64,000 nt of DNA, from assembly GCA_030704615.1 (NCBI GenBank), contig CM060734.1, positions 38,644,042 through 38,708,041 on the forward strand. The letters run 5' to 3'. The translations under genes were made by a program, and so were the position numbers. This document shows positions 56,801-64,000 of this stretch, one piece after another. The notes below the pieces were generated by a model. The model saw only the letters and a program-made list of their open reading frames with translations. It made no database searches and was not told where the DNA came from. The stretch is from Takakia lepidozioides. Its lineage: Eukaryota; Streptophyta; Takakiopsida; Takakiales; Takakiaceae. How positions within the stretch are numbered: position 1 is the stretch's first letter; the number at the start of each line of letters is the position of its first letter.

Positions 56801-58155
56801 TCCAGAAACCAGTCAGCTCTTAGACATTTCTAGTAGAGCAATACAGATCACTTAGTTTTCAAAAAAGCATCCATAATTGCTCCAACTTGGTATGCACAGC
56901 TAAATCAATGTGCTTCTTAGATACCACGTTAGGTATCAAGAGGTCCTACATGCTCACTTAACTGTTTATCACAGTATATTTCATAAAATTGGAACACATT
57001 AGTCCTACCAAATGAGCATTGACCAAACTGTGGCTAAGGGAGGGCCAGAAAACCTGAACAAATATGACATTTGTATATACCCTGGCAATCCGCCAGTAGT
57101 AAGAAGTTATTAGGGCTAAGTGCTCATGCCCCTAATTAGCTGAGTCTAGTCCTCTTGAAAAGAAGCTCTGAGAAGACTACAGAAGGACTGAGTCATGGGA
57201 AGTTTCAAGCCAATAGAGAGTAGCTAGTCTGGGGAGTCTTAACCATTCCATCGGCAAAACCATTGTTGTTCAAGACAACAAGACCAAAACGGTTGTCAAT
57301 GCAACAACATAAACACTGGGGGTCAGAGGCAAGAGAGCAGGGAAACCAAACAAAAAACTATCATCATGGAAGGCACCTAAAGTTGGACTGGAGGTCAGGC
57401 AAGAGAAAGAAGTCAAAAAAAGGAGCTGATAAGGGAATAAAAGATGGAACTGAATTTCCATTCTATCACAACGGGGATTTAAACAATATAGTTGAAGACT
57501 AGAGAGAGTATGAAGGTGAACAAAACTGACAACCCGAAGCCTGTCCTGGAGACAGCTGTAACATCGAATATTAATGTGTTCCGAGGCAGTAAAAAAACTT
57601 TTAGTATTGTGCACCATTTCAGCCAACAGCCCTTTCGGCATGGGGTAGTTTTGCACACAGTTTCGGAGAGTTTAACCAGGTTATGCACAGGAATCCGGTG
57701 AAAAACGAGCCACATTGTCACGGTAGAATGAAGTCCGAAAGAGGTGTCAGGAATTAAGAAACACAGCATACCTTGGTGAACAATCCCTCCTTGGCTGCCA
57801 CATGGTCGTTAGCTGCGCTTTCACTGTCATCCCCTTCCCAAAACGCCCCTGATATTCCTCCGAAGAGACAGATAGGCCCGCTCCCTGGCGTGTCCTTCCG
57901 ATACGAAACCACAGAATGCAGTGTAATTAAGGCAGATCGTCCAAGGTCAACATGGAACCAGGCCGATCCTCCATTCTCACACTGCAATTTCCTTAACCTA
58001 TTTTTTCTCAACCTCTGTGCCCATCCTCCTGTACCACTGCTACTACATGTCACCGCCCCCGCCGCATGTGTGACTCTCCCTTGGTCCCCATCCTGCAGCC
58101 CGGCCACACAGCCGCCAACCACCACAGCTCTGGCTAGCGTTGTAGAGTACGCCAT
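53861..58155 (-). CDS. DUF760 family protein, probably plastid-targeted
   Basis: Plant DUF760 proteins are plastid proteins of unknown biochemical role. Six exons join with matching phases to 461 residues: 57772-58155, 56542-56750, 55612-55927, 55225-55332, 54535-54788 and 53861-53975. Exon 1 from ATG 58155 (MAYSTTLARAVVVGGCVAG) is a leader rich in Ala, Gly, Ser and Arg. Exon 2 has the first DUF760 half: SVLLSLIQEIEPLDVSHISK and MKRTISGMLGLLPSDQFQVM. Exon 3 continues GYTLRNAEYRLCLQRNLDL and then a variable acidic linker. Exon 4 has NDLLDYLRSLEPDK, exon 5 VAELSRLTSSEVEEVIKQVI, and exon 6 the closing CMLLGHHMRGLEYRLELSRT. The repeated 'LL..I..L.P' and 'MLLGH...LEYRL' blocks show two DUF760 units. 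The model looks intact, with no stop or frameshift. Confidence 0.9.
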
Positions 58156-58513
58156 CCCCTCCACGCTGCTGTTAGGTACCAGAATCGCACCCGCAACACT
58201 GCTTCCCCGGCCTCATGAGGCCAGGAAAGGCCAAGGCATATCTTCCAAGCCCCAACGCAGAATTCCAAAGAGAGAGAGACCGAGAGAGAGAGAAGACAGG
58301 GAGCTGGGCCCACCCCTATCCTCGCGCCTCATCCATCCACTTGGCCTTCTCTCCTTATTTTCTTCTTATTATATTTCTCCCAATTTATATATTCGTTATT
58401 AATCCTTAAAAATATTAGGAAAACTGGCCCGTGCGCATGACTTTGGAAGGAAAAACGCGTTAATAAATATATATATATATATAAAAGGACTGTCACTGCT
58501 TCAGACTTCTCGT

Positions 58514-58549
<36 letters not shown>

Positions 58550-58900
58550 CCAACCCTTTTGAAGTATTCACCCTCATTCAGCTTGTTAAGTTAGGTACAC
58601 CAAAACTCTAACTGTCAAGTCTTGCACAGCTGATGACCAAAAGTCATGTGCACAACGCAAAGATGACCTCAAATGGGAGCAGTCATGCTGGTGAGAGGTC
58701 GCAGAAGTTACACCAATTGTGACCTGGACCATAAACCATCAACTTTTGTGAAGTTTGCGCATGGAACAAATTATAGAAGGCTCCACCCATTATAGAAGGC
58801 TTTACAAGTTTTTTTTTAAAAACAGGCTCCATTCTCCATTCCTCACAAATGCACATCTCGATGCACGGCACCTTTGTGTGGAATGGAGTTTTTTCTTTTT
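58156..58900. other. Upstream region of the DUF760 gene
   Basis: Contains a GA-rich run near 58268-58300, a short TA tract (58468-58483) and a (CT)n tract (58516-58547). No gene. Confidence 0.5.
58516..58547. repeat. (CT)n microsatellite
   Basis: About 16 uninterrupted CT units. Confidence 0.95.
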
Positions 58901-58902
58901 CT

Positions 58903-59112
58903 TTTAAAGGGAAACTTGGGAGTACCTTTCCATAGGAGGGAGGAAAATTAACCCCCTTTCATATATAGGCCATGAAGCATAGAGGAGATGCAATCCCCAA
59001 ACTGACCGGCCATGAAACCATACCACAGAGGACAAGTAGCAGGATATGTGCTTCAAACTAACTCGGGTGACAGGATGGGCACTCTCCAACTTTGCTACCG
59101 GCTGCTGGTAGC
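58903..59112 (-). repeat. tRNA-derived SINE (third copy)
   Basis: On the minus strand CCGGTAGCAAAGTTGGAGAG contains a perfect A box (TAGCAAAGTTGG). The B box is degraded (GAGTTAGTTTGAAGC). The body GAAAGGGGGTTAATTTTCCT and the 3' end ACTCCCAAGTTTCCCTTTAA match the copies at 12849-13079 and 14106-14262. Confidence 0.7.
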
Positions 59113-61198
59113 CTTCTACAATCAAAAATATATATTGAATCAGAATCATAAAAATCATCAGTTGCAAATGGTAATGGTATAACTTATATGGCACATGGTG
59201 TTAGTACAATAAAGGATGTTTATGTGTTTCAAGCCAATGATGGGATAGTGCATGTTTTATGAACTAGATCATGTTGCTGCCGCGTCATATTGTGCATACT
59301 ACCAGCAAGCATGACCATACATGAGCTTATAATTACTCTGCGGTTTCAACCCACTACCAATTAGGAGATGCATTCCATTCACATTAAGCATATATGAAAT
59401 ATTATTGAGGATTCCTATTATTCTTTATAAATACAATAAAACATCTAGTTTTCATCCAAAAAGGCTCGGGATCTTGAGGGCATCAAATTCACTCAGGGTC
59501 AATGAGATTTATAGGAAAACGTGTGGGGGTGACTAGCTGTAGATTATGGGTGATTTCCGCTGTCCAATCTTGTAATATTTGAGCTTTGCAAGATCAGCAC
59601 AATGCGTCAATTTGACCTTACCCAAATCTTAATATTCCCGAATAACAAGGCCGCCCCGCCACAGATTCCTTCTAAAGTTTAACCCACATGGTGGCCCTTT
59701 TCAATTAATTTGGGGGTTTAAAAAAATGACCTCCAAGCAATTGGCGCTAGCGGTAACAAAGTCAGTTTAGCCTTCTAAGTGGTAGGTGGAAGTACCTTCA
59801 ATGTCCAAAATTGGTGTAAAGAGTCTCTATGTAAATTGAGGAAATTTGCACGCTCCTCTAAAATCTAATATCACAATCTCCAAATCAACCCAAGTAATCA
59901 AATCCCCATGGTATATATATATATATATAGTCAGATTGTAGTGTTTTCTATTCATATTCATCTCATAAACTTCTTAAAATCAAAGTGATATGACATCCGA
60001 TCAAACAAAAGATGTCTCAAATAAAAGATGTGTCAATTGTGTAAAATATGGTGTATCTTGATCCCAAATAGCAGTTGCATTCTGAGGAACATGGACACCT
60101 TTATGACATATAGCGTGTGGTTTTAAGTTTCAACCCACAACCACTAGTAAAGTGATGTCTGAGCTAAATGTTGGTTGTCCAACAAGTTGTACATCTATCT
60201 CCCACCTGCAATTGCAGCCATGTGGGTCTGCTTAAAATTTACTAACATCTTGGTGCATCTACTCACAATAGTCATGTGCGATTTGCATGCAATCGCCCGC
60301 AACCATGCAGTCACATGTAGGCCTCTTGGCTATTGAGTCGAGACAAGTTGTTACGTGTCAATTTTTTCTTTGTTTACATGCCCCAAGTTGTTAGAGTACA
60401 ATTGCATTTTCGAGCAACTTGCTACATGTCAATTTTTAATTCATTCATTTTCTTTTTCTTTTGCACTCCAACTTCTTGGCATTCGATTATCCATGGGAAC
60501 AAACCATTCAGTTTTTCGGTCTGACATTCTGTCACAACCCCCAATTTGAGCAATCCATGGTGCACTGTAGTAGGATACAGCCAAAACTTACAGACATCAG
60601 CCATAACATGTGTAGCAGGGTTTGTAGTGAATCTACCAACCGGGATCCACTAATTTGGTCGATTTCCAAATTGACAACACTGTGTATATATTCAAAATCA
60701 CAATGTAAGAAAACCAAATACCTTTTATGCAAGGCATCTTTGCCATCAATCCCAAAATATGCTTAGTGTGTCTGTCAAATTAACAACACTGTGTATAAAC
60801 AGATTGAGAGTATGCAGTTGATGGCACACCTGGGATCTATTGCTCTTGGAAAACGGGTTAGTTAGGGAAGACAAAACGGATGGTAGAGTCTATTGGACTA
60901 TTTAGTCCCAATGGAAGGAAGCGAAGGGTAGAGATATCGAAAAGTTCAATGTCCATGCAGGATTTGTGTGAGCATAAAGTAGAGAACCTTGAAACACCTG
61001 AGGGCTCAACATCACGGCCATGTGAGGATGAGGTCTTTGTCCACAAAATCGATGGATGTTGCTAGAGTTGCGATAGCTAGCCTAGATTTCAAAGTCACAA
61101 TGTAAGAAAACCAAATATGTTTTATGCAATGCATCTCTGCTATCAATCCCAAAACCTGCTTAGTGTGTTTGTCTAAGACTTCTTAGTCAATCGCTCAT
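59113..61198. other. Intergenic with a dispersed direct repeat
   Basis: No gene recognised. About 88 bases at 60689-60778 recur at 61090-61178 (CACAATGTAAGAAAACCAAA ... ATCAATCCCAAAA), and a shorter block (ACAACACTGTGTATA) recurs at 60672 and 60783. Confidence 0.55.
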
Positions 61199-61603
61199 CT
61201 AAGAGCTCTCTAGCAAATCATGTGTCATCCGAAGCATCCATGACTTGCCAGCACCTAGACCATAGGCATAACCCGAATTCATTATCCCTCTCATCCGTAA
61301 CAATCGATCTATGCTTAGTTTCTGATGTATGAGGCCATTCGCCTTCAAATATGCTCCAACAATGTCAACAAGGCCCGCTCCATCAGGAATGGATTCCTTA
61401 GCATCCACCGTTTATTGCAATGTCTTCACATAGGTTTCGTTTGCCCGCTCGTTACGAAGTAAGTCCTTTATTTCCTTGATAATATCGTCTTTCAAACATG
61501 TGCGAGGTAGGGACTTCTCACTTGCGGCTGTGACGTAAGCCTCACTTACAGCTTTGGTAAGAGATTGCACCACACCTTTCACGAACTGATCTTGATTGTC
61601 CAC
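61199..61603 (-). pseudogene. Unidentified broken ORF
   Basis: The same minus-strand frame is open from about 61603 to 61409 and, after one TAA, from 61408 to 61199. It reads VVQSLTKAVSEAYVTAASEK, CLKDDIIKEIKDLLRNERAN and, after the stop, DAKESIPDGAGLVDIVGAYL. The composition is balanced and coding-like across the stop, suggesting a recently broken gene or element ORF. I do not recognise the family. Confidence 0.35.
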
Positions 61604-63589
61604 ATGTCAATAATGGAGCAAACATGTCGCGCACCTCACTTCGGTAAGCTCCCCTTCACATCATAGTTACTCGCTTTGATGCGCGCGCCTAACTCCCAAA
61701 CTGGCTGCCAGGCCAACTCGGAGCTTCGGCTGCTCACCAGGACATAACGGTCTCCTTTTGCTCCTCCACAAGACCCTCGCTCACTTTGGGCCTAGTGGAA
61801 ATTCCTTTTGGTTGTTGGCAGCCCGGAACAGCTCCCCACACCTTGGTCGCTTTCCGGCTCAACACGCTTACTCACTAGTTTTTGGTCACCAACGGGCTTG
61901 CACCGTTTTCGGGGTTACTACTCCCTATATATACTTCTGTGACTGTCCGCGGGGGTTTCACAAACAACACCGTCTTTTTATGGCGAACCACCACGAAGAC
62001 CCTTGACTCCCGGTGATGAGTCGCAGTGAGTCTTGGCCCACCCACCACGGCCCCAATGGACCGTGATGAGTCCCAAGACTCCCCACGACTCCCACCATAA
62101 GGTCTCCGCCCCATGGTGAGTCTTATGCGCCTCCGCCTCCTTGAGTGCCTTGGGCACTCAAGGGTGCTTCAGCCCCTGTACCTATTGTTGTCACTGCCCC
62201 CACCACAAGAGCAGCCCCTCTTGTGTCCCGACCCATTGCACTCAAGACAAAGGGCCACGACACACACCTCTACCAACAGGGAGTCGATGTCATCATCGAC
62301 TTGTCCATTTTGTAGAAACTAACATCCTAGTTGTGGCGTCCCACATCAAGGAGTTTGTTTCCGTACCATGGCGTCCCATGGCAAAGAACCAAACCCCCAC
62401 TTGACTCTACTCTCCACTAGCTAGTTCGGCCGACTTCCTCCAAGTCTCGGCCAAGGGTGGAGCCTCTCTAGCTCCATCCAATGCACTCTTCTTGGCCCAC
62501 TTCAAGGCCAAGGAACGATCCTCCCCGAGGATCAAATCGCCCTACTGCAACAACATTGCTTGCGATCGCTCATGATGCCGCTTTTTGGCATCACCTTGAG
62601 CAAGGGTTCACCTTGAACCCTTTTTGACTAGGAAGATAACCTTGAACCAACCGTGCGGCCTAATCACTGCAATTGGGTCCGCCTTGGAATGCTGGCCTGA
62701 GGTACGGGAGCACGCCGAAGCCGCACTATGACTTCGTCCTCAGGTTATATGATTATAGTACGTGAACGGAAGCACGTAGCTTCCGCGTTAGCCCGCACTA
62801 CAAGACAACCCCCTCGGTAGCGCAATTATAGTACGTGCACGTGCCATGTACGCACTAGCACGTGAACTCCCAAAGAAGGCGCAAGTTTCATTGCCCTTTG
62901 GATGGGAGTCACCCGATTTCGGCACTACGCAAACACACGATTAATCCAATTTACATCTCTCACTTTTGTAAGCTAACATCCTTGGGGATGTACTCTTCAT
63001 AAAAAGACCATATCATGTGCGTGCATCAGCCAATAAACAATACCCCTGTATATAGCTTAATTCATGAATTTATCATATGTATACATATTTTTAAGACTTT
63101 ATTAAAATCCCTAAAGTATTTATATATAAAAAAATTAATAAATAATAATACCCAATTGTATGTATTCATGTGTTCATTGAGAATATAAAAACCCTTTATT
63201 TATATATAATTTTTAATACAAAATTATGGACAAACTATAGATCGGATCTAAAAAAAATCAAAATAACTTGTGTAACCAATAAAAATTAGTATAAAATTTA
63301 TTTTCCGTTTATAGAATTGTTAAAAACATGCTGAAATGTGTTGAGAAAAGTGCCTTCATAAGCAGTGCCTTGTTTTATCAATTGTGCTGCACTGCCGCTG
63401 CTGTTTCCACTTAGGCCAAAACAAGAAGTTTTTTTCTTAAAGAAATGTGGGGGGATTTGTGTGCAGCAGCTGCTGTTCCTCCTCCTCTCACCCTCCCCCA
63501 TTTTCCTTGGCCTAAGTAGGGGGGAGAGAGACAGCAGTAACAGCTGTTACTCTCTCCATGCTTAGGCAAACAAAAGGAAAAAAAACAAT
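61604..63589. other. Intergenic, no gene recognised
   Basis: A C-rich stretch at 61640-62560 carries short frames without family resemblance. 62950-63330 is very A/T-rich. Confidence 0.45.
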
Positions 63590-63915
63590 AATAATAATAA
63601 CAGATTCGTTGCTCCCACATTTGACATATATGTTGACGTGGGTACTGTTCAGAATGACACCTGATATAACCCTAGCTTTGACAACATCACCATGGACCTC
63701 TTTGCCTTTTTCGAGGGTTGCTTGCATGGTTGTTCATGCATTATAAACACAAACGAACATGATGATCTGGTCCAACTTCAAGCCTTCCTGCATCATTTGC
63801 TCATAGGTCTCTATGTCGAAGTCTTCATGCCGCACCCCTCCTATGCATATCTTGCATTCATCACGTTCCACAACACCACATCTCGTTTAGCCATATTGTC
63901 AAAACACTTGTCATG
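63590..63915 (-). pseudogene. PPR pseudogene fragment
   Basis: The minus strand contains ATLEKGKEVHGDVVKARVIS and HVNIYVKCGSNES, and further up NMAKRDVVLWNVM. These are degraded versions of the LEKGKEVHADI..., MYAKCGS and MAKRDVVSWNAM blocks of the intact PPR gene. Stops and frameshifts separate them, and a TTATTATTATTG-type tract follows. Only about one and a half motifs remain. Confidence 0.75.
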
Positions 63916-64000
63916 GTTTTAGTCATGGTTAACTAGAATTACCTACTTCTAGTTAACTATGACATTTTGGATATTTATATTTGTATTTTGTGTGTTGAGA

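Noticed and set aside
57773-58402. 209-codon plus-strand ORF
   Set aside because: Exact antisense shadow of the GC-rich first exon of the DUF760 gene.

Overview
The window is nuclear DNA of a land plant. The evidence is split genes with GT-AG introns, two genes with plastid-targeting-like first exons (a J-domain protein and a DUF760 protein), an intact intronless PPR-DYW editing factor, plant Copia and Gypsy retrotransposons, and tRNA-derived SINEs. The long TE-rich spacers, the style of the PPR repeats, the Gypsy integrase ending in a PHD finger and the piggyBac-type elements suggest a seed-free vascular plant (fern or lycophyte) rather than an angiosperm. That lineage call is inference. Gene models were built by hand from translated exons, splice sites and reading-frame phase. 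No search was run.

Layout. 1-15 kb has no convincing intact gene. It holds a GC-rich island (0.55-1.0 kb), two ~0.82 kb elements bounded by TTAA with CCC-starting inverted repeats (piggyBac-like), a piggyBac transposase relic, and a cluster of hAT-type elements with perfect 8-bp target duplications, including one nested in another with a SINE inside. 15.7-18.6 kb: the 3' part of an RsmE-type rRNA methyltransferase gene and a second piggyBac transposase relic. 19.2-34.3 kb: two inverted copies of a BAHD acyltransferase segment, both pseudogenes. One is split by a 2.84-kb inverted-repeat element and then followed by a Copia 5' end. Between the copies lie a decayed Gypsy integrase-PHD, another hAT element, PPR relics and a Copia RNase H/3' end.

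The gene-rich part is 37-58 kb, with all main genes on the minus strand: a plastid-type J-domain protein (37.0-40.8 kb), an MPDU1/PQ-loop protein (41.8-44.3 kb), the 809-residue PPR-DYW protein (46.6-49.0 kb) and a plastid-type DUF760 protein (53.9-58.2 kb). Broken PPR, CDPK and PDR-type ABC transporter pieces lie between them. 58.2-64 kb is again repeat-rich (SINE, microsatellites, a PPR relic).

The host genes belong to separate housekeeping pathways: organelle RNA editing, plastid chaperoning, dolichol-sugar use and rRNA methylation. They form no operon-like unit. The most distinctive content is the mobile-element community: piggyBac-type TTAA elements in a plant, a family of hAT elements with subterminal motif arrays, and natural filled/empty-site pairs.
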